A stretch of 64,000 nt of DNA from Clarkia xantiana subsp. parviflora (Eukaryota; Streptophyta; Magnoliopsida; Myrtales; Onagraceae), in contig JAPTYO010000008.1 in assembly GCA_036873135.1 (NCBI GenBank), forward strand, positions 22,607,001 through 22,671,000, written 5' to 3'. Position 1 is the stretch's first letter, and every line of letters begins with the position of its first letter. This document shows, one piece after another, positions 22,196 through 33,146 of the stretch. Under the pieces are notes generated by a model. The model did not search any database. It saw only the letters and a program-made list of their open reading frames with translations, and was not told the DNA's origin. The position numbers and the translations under genes were made by a program.

Positions 22196-23042
22196 TGTTG
22201 GATGACGGGTTATTTGAGCTTGCGGGTGTCCGACAGTCGGGGTGTCAGACACTCGGAGTGTCGGGGTGTCGGACACTCAGTGTCGGACTGTCAGAGACTT
22301 GCAAGCCTTTAAAATGGCTAAGTGTCTGAATGTTTTGCAGTGTCTGCGCATGCGTGCACCTTGCGGAGTATGCGCATATACGCGCCTTGCAGAGTATGCG
22401 TGTCTTTCGAAGTATGCGTGTATGCACGCCTTGCGGAGTATGCGTGTATGCATGTATGGCGATGTATGCGCGTGTGCATGCCTGGCGGTGTATGCACGTA
22501 TGGTGGAGTATGCGCGTGTTTCTCCTGAGACCTGCACAAAGGGTAATATCGCACACTACGCAGAGGGGGGGGGGGGGGTGGAGTGCGATGAACCCTCTCT
22601 GATGCTTAAATCAGAGATCTAGAGAGAGAAAGGTAGAGAGAAGCCAGAGCTTCCTTGCCAACTTAATTTGTGAAATGGTAGGGAAGGTTCCCTTAAATAA
22701 GGGCACGTTGAACCCGAAACCGATTTTGAATGGTCTGACGCTGGTTTAATGTAAAATATAAAACGGGCGTGGACGGGAATGAAGTTGATATCGGGAAGGC
22801 TCGTACGTGGTGTAAACACGTAGGGGTACGCGTGTCGAGGAGCGACAATCCGGACCTCCGGATTGTGTTAACACCGGACGTCCGGATGTTAACACAATCC
22901 GAACGAGTCCGGTCCGAACACGCGTGTCGCCCATTCGGACCGTTCTAACTCGCGGGTTAACGTTTCTAGACCGCTTTAATGGGTTTGACGTGTTGGCGAG
23001 ATCCGAATGTAAAACGAACCCGAATTGGACGTATAACCATCA
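22196..23042 (-). repeat. 5' LTR of element B (847 bp)
   Basis: Partner of 11829-12728, lying next to the primer binding site. It carries the same two repeat arrays with fewer units, a run of 14 G near 22565-22578, and an extra hairpin near 22855-22900 that the left copy lacks. Confidence 0.9.
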
Positions 23043-23314
23043 ACAAATATAAATTTTAGAATCTAAGGTTTCTAAAAATAAATATATTTTTCACATGGTG
23101 ACCCGCGGGTCGACCCGCCTCGCCCCGCAAGATGTACGGGGCGGGTACGGGTCGACTGTATCGACCCGCAGGGCGGATTCGGATTTGGCAGTACCCGCCG
23201 CGCCTCACCCCGTTGACACCCCTAGTGGCCAAAGCATAAGTTTTTATGAAAATTCATTTAAATAGACTTAGAAACATCAATTTTAATTTTGCTTAAGACT
23301 ATATAAGACATATA

Positions 23315-24623
23315 TCTATCTATATATATAATAAAGTAATATGAGAGAGAGTGATTAAATATTATGATGCCACGTCAGCGATTTCGTGCTCCCCTTGCGT
23401 GCCACCTCACATCCTTTCTATCCACATCAGCATTATGGACCAACAAAAGAGTGACACATTAACTTTGAAATTTAACCCTAGAAATTGAAAAAAAAAAAAA
23501 AAAAAAAAAAACCTCTCCTAACACATAAATTAATATCATTTTAAACGGATGAGAAGTAAATTTTAGCAATTAAAACCTTCTTAAATTCCAATTCAGCAGA
23601 AAATTTATAAAACATTATTAGAAAATTTATAAAACATTATTAGAGAACTATAAACATTATTTTAAACATGAAGGGTTTCTGATGATTTAATTCAGAGCTT
23701 CCGTTATTTCATAAGATTTAATTCAGGTACAGATATCACATTCAAAAGCAATATAAATTCCCCTGATTTGGTGTCCTCCACATACATGAGAGTGACAACC
23801 CATAGCAATCACGATGTGGCACCTTCAAGCGGCCAGATCGGCAACTTCATCCGATGACTATGTATATCGATGGCAACCAAAATCCGATTCCGGAATAGAT
23901 AATCATGGAGATTGTTGTGGCCAAATCTTTAAGGTATAGATGATTATGCGTTTTCACGGCATCAACCAAGAACAATAGTTAGTATGACTCTGTTATCGAT
24001 CTTGGGGCGATGCTACAATAATGGTGGTTGTTAGGTTAAATGAGAAGATTGAATTTGAGGCGGAGTCGTAATCCTCCGACGGCGGCGATGGAAAAACTGA
24101 AGGTGGAAAGGGGAGGCTATACGATACAACGGTATAAAGAGGCAGCGTAGATATTAGGATTGACAATACAATACTTAGGATGGAAAAGAGACAGTATAGA
24201 TATTAGTAGGGTTGTTAATTGTGATTTGGCTTCAAGATTTAGTTGGGCTAGATTAGGAGAAAAACGATATAAATCATGTTATTTAGAAAGATTTTTTTTT
24301 TTGTGGTCAAATTTGGAGAGAAATTCGTTGTCACGTATATTATTAATCCGTCCAATTATGGAGATTAACAAGTATATGAGATAAAACAACAATTGATTAT
24401 TGTTTATTAGGAGGATGAGTTACGAGGATAACAATGTAGATATTTTAAAAGATATCGTTCAATACTCATTAAATCAAATTGATTTAATGACAATTATTAT
24501 TAAATGATTTAATATATATATTAGTGGGACGATCACATAAGAAAATTGATGAATAATAAGTATATATAACTATTTATTAAAAATACACATATATATAAAA
24601 GATTTTCTATATTTTCGTGGAGA

Positions 24624-24666
<43 letters not shown>

Positions 24667-25301
24667 TCATATAGTTTCTATTATTTATTTCGTTAAAATA
24701 AATTTAGGTATTTGAATGTGTTTATCTTTGTAATTGATTTTTCAAATTTTTTTTTACAAAATGTTCCAAAAATATTCAAAACATTAATTAATTTAGAGAA
24801 TTTAATAAAATAAGTAAAAAAACAAGATCCAAATAATTGTATATATATATTCTGATTGTGATAGAAAAGATGTTAAATAGTAATATAAATCATGCATAAG
24901 TTACAAATCTCACTAACCAATTATATATGATTAACTATTTTTTCCCTATGAAATTAGTTGATACCAATGATGTGATGAACCAAACAAAACTCGAAACTCT
25001 ATGTTCAAACATGTGGAAAAAAACCAACCAAAGAGTTTAGAATACGTGAAGAAACTTTACAACTTAGATGTAGTGTTAGCCACAGTTATGATTATAACAA
25101 AATTATTCTTCAGCCAGTAAGCACATGACAATACCATTATAATTTTGTACAACACAAGTGGACTCAATGTATATGTAGAAATTTTGGGATCGTTATTTGG
25201 ATACGAACTCATAACTATAAAGAATAAATATTAATTGTTTTTAATATACAGTAAAATACGGAAAAATATCACCCCGCGCGGTGCGCGGGGCCAGCAACTA
25301 G
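23315..25301 (+). mobile_element. Helitron-like non-autonomous element (2.0 kb)
   Basis: The right end has the Helitron signature: a GC-rich hairpin (CCCCGCGC, loop, GCGCGGGG at 25272-25290) followed by CCAGCAA and a terminal CTAG (25298-25301) before T. The left end starts TCTATCTATATATATAATA after an A, which fits insertion between A and T. There is no Rep/helicase ORF. The interior includes 24 consecutive A (23488-23511) and an ATT microsatellite (24625-24667). Confidence 0.65.
24625..24667. repeat. (ATT)n microsatellite
   Basis: About 14 perfect ATT units within the Helitron-like element. Confidence 0.95.
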
Positions 25302-26259
25302 TTAGTTAATAGTAGTACTCTTAATTTCTGGAGTCATTTTGATTGCAGTTTGATTGTTTAATATTTTCAGTTTTTTTTGTATCACTAATCTTTAGGATGG
25401 AAGAGACTTATAAATGAAAATATATAAGATAAATTATATTCATGATAGTGGATTTAAAAATTCCATATAAATATTATATATAATAAAAATAAATTAAAAT
25501 ATACGACTACCTCGTTAATTTTGTAATTTTTTTTTTCAAAAGATAAATAAAATAATAAAAACATTTTATAAGACGATATCTGGAGGGTCCTTTATTTGAA
25601 TTTACACATCAACTCGACCATAGGTCAAAAACCATTAGACCCTCTCGAGTGTGGCTCAATTCGAAGGCGCTAATCAATCGGGCTTGAATTGAACCACAAT
25701 CGATCCAATAGTTTGGCGAGATGGTACTTGTGGCAATCTAGTTAAATTGGACACAAACAAAATATTGATAGATGAAGCTATAATATTGATCCTCCAAAAA
25801 CAATTTTTTTTTTTTTTATATGATGTAGAAATTCATTCATAGATGAAGCTCTAATATTGATATAAAAAAACTAGGTTTATTTGAAATCAAACTTCCAAAT
25901 CCCAGAAGGTTGTATAAGATCAAGTGGTTAACTTTATTCTCACCATGAATGAAATGTAACCTTCAATCTTAAGCTTTTAACCTTAATTGATCAAGGAAAG
26001 AATTATTGAACACTGAACTTAACACAAGCAACAAATGGGGGAAAAGGGAGATAACAAGGAAAGCAACGAAAAAGAAAAGCTAGCTAGGGGGTGGTATGAT
26101 CTGGCCCCCGATTTGATTTCATGGGTCCAATGTTGAATCGTGTTTTGTCTTTCATTTAAAGTAGTACAAATTATTATAACATAAACCCAATTTTTTTGGC
26201 CAATTAACTGAAACTCAAATCTCTAATTAGGATTTATTAGTCTACTCACAAAAAAATAT
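25302..26259. other. AT-rich spacer
   Basis: No gene or structured repeat recognised; contains several poly-T and poly-A runs. Confidence 0.5.
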
Positions 26260-26776
26260 ATGGGTTAACAAGTTTTTTTATCCATGATGTTTGGCCACTT
26301 TTGGGTTTTGGTCTATGATTTTTTTTTTTTTGCCTAATTTGGTAATATATGTTTGCAGATTTTTCTAGTTTTGGTCCGACCGTTACTTTCCGTCCATTTT
26401 TTCGTTAAGTGACATGTTCAAGTCACGTGATCCAGCCTAAACTTTCAATTTTATTCAAATTTGAGGGAATTAACACTCTAAACATAGTTCAATTTAAGCG
26501 AATTGAACTAGGTTTAATGGGTCAAATTTGGGGGAACTGACACCCTAAACCTAGTTCAATGGGCCAATTCCCCCAAATTTGAACAAAATTGAAAGTTTAT
26601 GATGGATAACGTGACTTGCACATGTCACTTAACGGAAAAAAAAAATGGACGGAATGTAACAGTCGGACCAAAACTAGAAAAATCTGCAAACATATGGTAC
26701 CAAAACTAGGCAAAAAAAATTATGAACCAAAACCCAAAACTGATCAAACATTATGGATCAAAAGACATGTTAACCG
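26260..26776. mobile_element. Mutator-like foldback element (517 bp)
   Basis: Two arms of roughly 200 bp (about 26263-26480 and 26580-26775) are inverted copies of each other, with shared blocks such as TTTGCAGATTTTTCTAGTTT, GTTAAGTGACATGT and AAACTTTCAATTTT. The outer ends are GGTTAAC and GTTAACC. A perfect 9-bp target duplication AAAAAATAT flanks it (26251-26259, 26777-26785). Long arms and a 9-bp duplication point to the Mutator superfamily. Its unspliced transcript would form a long hairpin. Confidence 0.78.
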
Positions 26777-26785
26777 AAAAAATAT

Positions 26786-28044
26786 TGTTCCAATCCTCAG
26801 ACCCATAATTAATACTTTTTTTTGTCATCGAATTCGGAAAAAAAAAACTAATTATTACGGTTCTAGTAATTAGTGGTGAATCAGTTGTAAGTTGCAATCT
26901 TTGATTAAATAAGAGGTTGGACTTTGGAGGAATCTATTAGCTTCCTAGCATGTGGGGAGATGTGTCGCCCACAAAACCCTGTTGTTGTTGTTGAACAATC
27001 TAAGCCATGCAATAATTCATGTATACTATTTATTGACTGACTTCTCCATTAATTGAAGACACAAACTAGTAGGCATTCATTATTTCAATCTATTTTCAAC
27101 CTAGTCGAATTATTAAATCGATATGATAATAAAATTCCAAAATATATTTATTCACATTGATAATTGCCAACCGCTTCCTATAGCCGAGAATCCGGAATTA
27201 CCCGCCGAATACATGCATGCATATGCTTAAAAACCTAATTTTCCTCGTTATAAAAAAAGACAGTAATAATGAAGATAATGCCTTCCTTGGGAGTAGCCTT
27301 CCCTTCCATGCTATCTAGTGAGATCTCATATTTGCAGATGAAGTTTTTAAGTCATCACTAAACATGCAAACGTTTTTTTTTTTTTTAATAAAGTAGATTA
27401 CTATTATATCTGTTTGTTATAACAGTTTGACCTATACTTACAATATATATATATATAGCACTGATTGTAATCGATAAACAATGAATTTAGTGAATTATTA
27501 TGAGTTTGAGAGATCCTTTCTTCCATCTCACAATTCCAATCTATATCATGTTTCTAATTTCAATTTAGCTTTCACCCGTTTGTAGAGCTCACTGATTTTA
27601 ATCGTAAATAATGAATTTTAGTGATTGTGAGATCATTTGCATGTTTCTCTTTAGCTTTCACCAATTTAACAGTGTTTTCTTTAAGACATCTGCGGGAAAA
27701 AAATCTAACCTGTATTTAAGTCTTGGAGGGATATGGAGTTAATCAGAAAGGTATGTTAGCTCACAAATATTTGCAAAAATTATTAGAGTTATTAAGTCAA
27801 GACCGTATAACTACATTCAGTTTTTACTTTTGCATGAATGAGTGGTCTTAATGCATGAGTGGTCTTAATGCATAAGTCAAGACTGTAACTATTTCAGGTT
27901 GGCCGGTTAAATTACTAAAGAATGAGTGGTCTTAATGCATGAAATAATCATGTTATAGGATTTGAATCCCACCAGAAATATTAAATTCAAACAACCAGTA
28001 TGTTTGAGCCCATCCTCATATATATATATATATACACACACACG
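26786..28044. other. AT-rich spacer with short repeats
   Basis: No gene recognised. A 15-base phrase AGTGGTCTTAATGCA occurs three times between 27840 and 27945. A (TA)n(CA)n microsatellite lies at about 28018-28042. Confidence 0.5.
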
Positions 28045-28550
28045 TAGGGGTGGCTATTAGTACTATCGTACGTGTTAGTAGTCGTACCGTGTTAAACTTG
28101 TTGAACACAAATACGCACGGTAATCTTATCGTGCCACGTTTTACAAACACGCACACAGCACAAAAAATTCCGTTCGTGTTCTTGTCGTGTTATCGTGTTG
28201 TATTAAGTTATTCAATTGTACATGTCTAAATCTTTAAGCAAAAATCAAAATAATATTATTTTTTATATGACATAAAACTATGAATTAAGTATTCCTAAGT
28301 TTGTAATATTTGTGATAAACTCTAAAAGTTAAATCATTTATTGAGTTTTAAAAGTTATTAAATAATATTTTTCAAACAATTTTTCAAGAGTTAAATTTAG
28401 TAGTACGATTTTATCGTGCATGTCGTGTTGTGATACACAAACACGAACACGACACAAATATTATATCGTGCTATCGTTTTATCGTTATGTCATATCTTTG
28501 CAGGAACACGATTTTTTCGTGTGTGTTCGTGTCGTGTCACAAGTTGCTAG
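28045..28550 (+). mobile_element. hAT-like non-autonomous element copy 1
   Basis: It starts TAGGGGTGGCTATTAG and ends with repeated TTCGTGTCGTGTCAC motifs, a pattern common in plant hAT-type non-autonomous elements. Both ends are rich in CGTGT/ACACG motifs. No clear target duplication was found, so the right limit is approximate. Confidence 0.5.
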
Positions 28551-28904
28551 TCATATATAGTATATACATATAGTGTATGTGTCCTGGCTAATAACATCAG
28601 ATAATGATTTAAAATTAAGGATTAATTATCTATTTGGTAAATTATGTGTTTCAGTTTTAGTTTTTGTTGATATTTAATTACATATGATTTAAAATGTAAC
28701 TATTTACTTAAAATGATTAATACTGAATGATGGAAAAGTGACATGTGATAGGTGAAAAAGTGCTTTATTGTATTTTCTTTATTGAAGTCATTGTATTATA
28801 TATTTTTTTATTATATTTTATTTATTTTCATAGATGGTACCAAGTCATCTAGATTGAATACTGTATATATGACTGATAATTTCTCACATCGTGCTCTTAT
28901 AAGT

Positions 28905-29353
28905 ATATAACAGAATGATAATATATTAGCATGATATATACTTTTCGTGTCGTGTCATGTTTGTAGTTACGTATCATAACACGACACACATAATAGTATA
29001 AGAAAGTTTGTACTAATAAGTCTAATTCTTAAATACTTTTTAGAGTTTGTCAACTATATATTACGAACTTATGAATACAAATATAAAAATTCATAATTTT
29101 TTATTTTTGCTATATAACGTTATTTATTTTGATTTTTGCTTAAAGATTTCAAATAAAAATATACAACTGAATAACTTAACACACAACATGATACCACGAG
29201 ACAAACACAAACGAAAAATTGGGTGTTGTGTTCATATTTGTAAAACATGACATAATAAGCTTACCACGTGTATTCAAGTTCAGTAAATTTAACACGACGC
29301 GATTATTGACATAGACGATAACACAAATCACAAATACCCAAATTGTCACTCTA
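28905..29353 (-). mobile_element. hAT-like non-autonomous element copy 2, inverted
   Basis: Read on the minus strand it repeats much of copy 1, including AAATCTTTAAGCAAAAATCA and ACACGACAC-type motifs, ending near AGAGTGACAATTTGGG. With copy 1 it makes an inverted pair about 350 bp apart. Limits are approximate. Confidence 0.45.
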
Positions 29354-30233
29354 ACTAAATATATGGTGACTACTAGAGAGAAAATGCACCCCACATTATA
29401 CACGCGTTTTAGTTTTCTTTAGTAAAGCTATAAACGAGTTTAATTATATCGCAAAGATAATTAAACATAAAATCATGTTGACTTTGATGCAACTGATGTG
29501 CAGCTGCTTTATTCCTTCACTCGAATCTTGAAAAGTTCATATATAATATAAATGGAGTGGACGTAATTAAAGGTTGTGGCTACTCCACTAATTTACTCGC
29601 TCTAATTATTCGCTCCACGATTAATAACTTCGTCTTTATTAAAATATAATAATGATCCTAATGTACATTAATTGAAAAATATTAAAATGACATTTATTTA
29701 TAATTAAGAAAACACAAAGGTACGTATACGTAGTTGGACTACATTTATTTATGGAGATAACTGTGACCCGATAAATTTATTACACTTCCACTCCATCGAC
29801 AACCTTTCCAGTGTCCAAATTCAGAAGCACTTGACTCATCCACAAGTTCTTTAATTTGCGCTGACATTTTAGAGTTTGGATTGGATTGTCTTGACCTTTT
29901 CTTTTTCTGCTTAGTGTTGACCTTTAAAATGGTTAAAAGATATAGAAACCAAAAAGGTTGTCGAGTTGGATTCACAATCACAAGTTATATAGTGATGATT
30001 GAAATTAAATACTAATATTAGCGAGTGAAAACATATTTTAACTGGGTATTTTTTTTTTAGAATTGATATATGTTGAATCAGTTTAATATATGTGTTTCTT
30101 GAATATCTCAAAACAAATGCATGTAATTAATTGATAGGACTTGTCATTCTGTACAATATGACGATATTTACATGTCACCATTCTGTACTATTTGTCATTA
30201 TCATTAGGTAGTAAGTTATAGTTAATTACTCAG
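29354..30233. other. AT-rich spacer
   Basis: No gene, RNA or repeat structure recognised. Confidence 0.5.
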
Positions 30234-30395
30234 TAGCTCGGTTCCAATACCTAGAAGCCGACGGGTGACATTTCGTCCACTCAGAACGTGACACGTGTCC
30301 CTACAAAGCAAAAGTGATGAGAATGTAGGTACACATGTCACGTTCTGAGTGGACAAAAGTCTACCGGCTGACTTTCATGTGTTGTAACCGAGCTA
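30234..30395. mobile_element. Small foldback element (162 bp)
   Basis: The arms (30234-30312 and the reverse complement of 30330-30395) share TAGCTCGGTT, GTCCACTCAGAACGTGACA and flanking bases. They would fold into one hairpin. No convincing target duplication was seen. The left arm contains ACACGTGTC, a G-box-like motif. Confidence 0.6.
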
Positions 30396-30772
30396 CCTAA
30401 TAATTTATGTAATCTATTTATCATAAACAGCATGCATCCAGCTTTCCTTTTTATTTGTAATGTGAGCTTTTTCTATGAGGTTGTAAACATCATTAAGATC
30501 GTGTGCCAACAAATATCAAATGTAAATTGCAGGATACCCTAAATTGGGTTAGTAACTAATAAATTGTATGAGGTTTGATCCATGTTGAAATCTGTTGTCC
30601 ATCGTTGAAATTGACTATCTCAGGTTTAGTGTTTATTGAAATTTGGTGTATCCGTCAATTTTTGGGATTAAGTCTAACGGAAGTGCATGTGATCGTCACA
30701 TGAGCTCGATAAAATGGATATCTTAAAAATGTCCCTCAGTGGAAAATCTGACCTTCAATTACCTAGCGAATT

Positions 30773-30960
30773 GACGAAATTACCCCTCCTAGCTAAATCA
30801 ACAACAATAAGGTTTTTGGGTGGTGGTCGGTCGGAGTAGGGTGGTGGCCTGTCGGAGTTGGGTGGTGGACGTCGGAGCAGGCTGGTGGCCGGCCGGAGTT
30901 GGGTGGTGGCCGCTGGAGTTGGGTGGTGATTGTTTTTTTACTCTAGGGGTAATTTCGTCA
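30773..30960. repeat. GGTGGTGG minisatellite between short inverted repeats
   Basis: About five units of 20-28 bp built on GGAGTTGGGTGGTGGCC (30818-30929) sit between inverted copies of GACGAAATTACCCCTC (30773-30792 and 30942-30960). This looks like a degenerate non-autonomous DNA transposon with an expanded core; no target duplication was identified. Confidence 0.5.
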
Positions 30961-31038
30961 TTTCAAATTTGATAGAAATGACAATTCCGACTTTTCACCA
31001 CATCTTGTTAAAATTGACAACAATTTTAGACAGAAAAC

Positions 31039-31477
31039 TGATGCAGCGTGACGGGAATAAATGAGATCAAAGTCTCGTTGATTCGAAAGGGAATGCCGAG
31101 AATTTGATGGATAGAGACACAATAATTCGTTGATTCAGAAGAATACCGAAGAATTAACGCAGGGTTGAGGAAAACCTCTTTTTTTCATATATCAATAATC
31201 TGAATGTAAAGAAGACTAACATAGCTTAAATACTGAAAAGAAAAAGTCTAATTCTAGGTCAAAAACCGAAACTTGCTAACAGGCCCTAACAAAAACCGAT
31301 AAATTACAAAAAGACCCGAAGAAATATAAAACTGCAATTTCGAACCCCTAAACAAAGGAATTAGGTCGAAAACCATTAGACCCCATAGTTTACTATGAGT
31401 CTTGCTCAGATCGCCGTTTCCACTTGAAAAACTATATTCGCACGGAAAAATCCGACACTTCAAGATCTCCCACATCA
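31039..31477 (-). repeat. 3' LTR of element E (439 bp)
   Basis: Intact copy from TGATGCAGCGTGAC to CTCCCACATCA (plus-strand reading). A solo LTR of the same family lies at 60048-60477. Confidence 0.88.
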
Positions 31478-31499
31478 TTCTCTCCGGGGAAGAGAAGAT

Positions 31500-31841
31500 T
31501 CACCATCGAATCTTGAGCAAGGAAGGCCAGTAATAGGAAGCAGGAAGAAGAACACATTCAGCCACAACATCATCATAAAAAATTTCACGCGAGGTGTTCG
31601 AGTGTGGTCTTGGTGCCGACGTTGGGGTCGATTTGCCTTGTGGCTTGTACCCGAAATCAGAGGTCAAGAGGCCTTCGAAGTCGCTCCTGGCGTTTGGGGA
31701 AATGATGAATCCAGGATCATGGAAGGTGGAGTGATGATCGATCATCGCTGTGACGTCATCATCGTACTCATCATAATTTGGATTCTCAAGAACAGTCGCA
31801 GTCCTGGTACGATCTGGTGCTAGCCAATCAAGAAACGGCAT
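31500..31841 (-). CDS. Possible 113-residue ORF in the interior of element E
   Basis: The ORF starts about 15 bases after the primer binding site (MPFLDWLAPDRTRTATVLEN) and fills nearly the whole interior up to the purine tract. It is acidic in its first half (NPNYDEYDDDVTAMIDHH). No Gag, zinc knuckle or known domain was recognised, so it may be a Gag vestige or chance. Only the position argues for coding. Confidence 0.35.
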   Translation of the reverse strand: MPFLDWLAPDRTRTATVLENPNYDEYDDDVTAMIDHHSTFHDPGFIISPNARSDFEGLLTSDFGYKPQGKSTPTSAPRPHSNTSREIFYDDVVAECVLLPASYYWPSLLKIRW

Positions 31842-31857
31842 CGTGCAGGATGTTCGG

Positions 31858-31871
31858 CTCTAATACCAATC
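31858..31871 (-). other. Primer binding site of element E
   Basis: The minus strand reads TTGGTATTAGAGCC next to the right LTR, close to the initiator methionine tRNA type used by many copia elements. Confidence 0.75.
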
Positions 31872-31923
31872 TGATGCAACGTGATGGGAATAGATGGGAC
31901 AAAATCTCGTTAATTCTAGGGAA
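31872..31923 (-). repeat. 5' LTR of element E, first piece
   Basis: The first 52 bp of the right LTR. It continues at 42750-42946 after element C and at 43865-44065 after the hAT-like insertion; minus the duplicated target bases the pieces add to about 437 bp. Confidence 0.85.
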
Positions 31924-32600
31924 TGTTGGATCACGGTGGAACTCCGGTACAGTCTTTGGCGGCGATCTGAGCTCCTTTGCTCCACGTAATCCTGCAAGAG
32001 GGGATGGACCGGGCGGTGACCCAGAATCCCTCTCCGATGCTTAAATGAGTATCTCGTATAAACTGGCAAGCAGCAATCTCAAAGAGTCTCTATCAAAACG
32101 TAATGTGATCTGAGGTAACCTCTGCTCTTTTATAGGCGGAGAGGTACCTCAGTTACCTGGTGAACGGTTGGGGTGGTTAGCCCATATTCCGCGTATCTCG
32201 GGCACGATCCCGCCTATCTAGGCCATGATCTCGCTTATCTCGGCCACGCCCCGCGTATCTCGGCCACGCTCCGCGTATCTCGGCCTCAACCTCTGATAGC
32301 CAGTCCCGACCAACATCGGAGACTCCAGAGTTATCTCATTGTGTCACCGCTCGGGGCCCCTCATCATCGTGACAGGGCCAATCATTCTCAGGGATTCATC
32401 ATCGGGGCCTACTTAAAGGCATCTCATCGGGAGCATCCAGCTCACCTATCGGGACCGACTCTGTCGGGACCTTTCATCATCGGGACTCCCTCTGTCGGGA
32501 CCCTTCGCCTTGGTCTTCTTGACCTCCATTTAGGGCCCAGTGGACCTATTCGTCGTTTCCTCGCCGTTAAAGGGCCTAACGGCCATAGCGAAACCCATCA
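31924..32600 (-). repeat. 3' LTR of element C (677 bp)
   Basis: TGTTGGATCACGGTGG to GCGAAACCCATCA in plus-strand reading. It has a minus-strand TATAAAAG at 32127-32134 and U3 tandem repeats of about 20 bp with core CGCGTATCTCGGCCACG at about 32186-32285, one unit fewer than its partner. Confidence 0.93.
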
Positions 32601-32620
32601 TTTGCCCTCAAGACATGAGG
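32601..32620 (-). other. Polypurine tract of element C
   Basis: Minus strand reads a purine-rich run ending GAGGGCAAA next to the 3' LTR. Confidence 0.75.
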
Positions 32621-32975
32621 GACTTACAGTTCGTCGTGTCTTTCTACTCCCGACCTCCCGACATCGGAGTCGGGGACCTTTCCCTTGATACAGTTACTTG
32701 ATACAAATCTTCTTGTTCACGTTTCCTCTATGCCTTGAGGATAACCACCAAATCCGAGAAGACTCCTCGGTTCCCCTGCCATTAAATGCAGCAGATAACG
32801 AAGCGACGTCTTTGGCACCCGTACCTGATTTTTCGCGCCTGCTTTTTCTGAAAAAGTGCTTTTCAGGCCGTTTCATCATTACACCCGTTGCCATTCTGCA
32901 CGTTTCATCTCAACGGCTCAGATCAAAACGCTTCGACTTCGACGATTCAGATCAGAACGTCCTTTCGACTGTCCT

Positions 32976-33010
32976 CTTCTCCTATAAAACCCTAAACCTG
33001 GGCATAGTTT
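32976..33010 (+). promoter_or_regulatory. TATA box plus telo-box promoter of the antisense gene in C
   Basis: TATAAAA at 32983-32989 runs directly into AAACCCTAA, a telo-box. The ATG of the antisense gene lies about 160 bases downstream. Element D has the same fused motif at 54301-54313 on the other strand. Conservation in both copies suggests a functional plant-type core promoter inside the retroelement. Confidence 0.6.
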
Positions 33011-33146
33011 CCCTTTTACCGTCTCCAAAATTTTAAAAGCTCTCTGCAACTTCTGAGAACTCAAGCTCTGCGATTTCGAAGACTCAAGTGTTTCTCCGAA
33101 CAAATTTCCGGCAACCTTCAGATCATCCTTCCTACTCCAAGTCATC

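Larger units (their letters stand above)
11829..23042 (-). mobile_element. Element B: 11.2-kb LTR element without gag-pol
   Basis: Two similar LTRs (900 and 847 bp), a tRNA-complementary primer binding site, a polypurine tract and a near-matching 5-bp target duplication (GCAAA at 11824-11828, ACAAA at 23043-23047) define an LTR element on the minus strand. Its 9.5-kb interior shows no Gag, protease, RT, RNase H or integrase motif in any frame, and consists largely of tandem repeats. It keeps a broken opposite-strand ORF series (14721-15916) that resembles the accessory gene of C and D, and it contains a different LTR (F). It fits the description of a large non-autonomous derivative that relied on a partner's enzymes. 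Confidence 0.85.
11539..23224. mobile_element. hAT-like non-autonomous element split by element B
   Basis: The outer pieces 11539-11828 and 23043-23224 (about 470 bp together) have imperfect terminal inverted repeats TAGTAGTGGCAACGGG and TAGGGGTGTCAACGGG (13 of 16 match) and are flanked by GTGGCCAT (11531-11538) and GTGGCCAA (23225-23232), an 8-bp duplication with one mismatch. Subterminal regions are rich in CGACCCGC motifs on both strands. There is no transposase. hAT assignment follows from TIR style and duplication length. Confidence 0.68.

Noticed and set aside
24160..24384. 74-codon ORF in the Helitron-like element
   Set aside because: No Rep, helicase or captured-gene similarity recognised; short and AT-rich.
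26616..26873. 85-codon ORF
   Set aside because: It lies in one arm of the Mutator-like foldback and is lysine/asparagine-rich low-complexity sequence.
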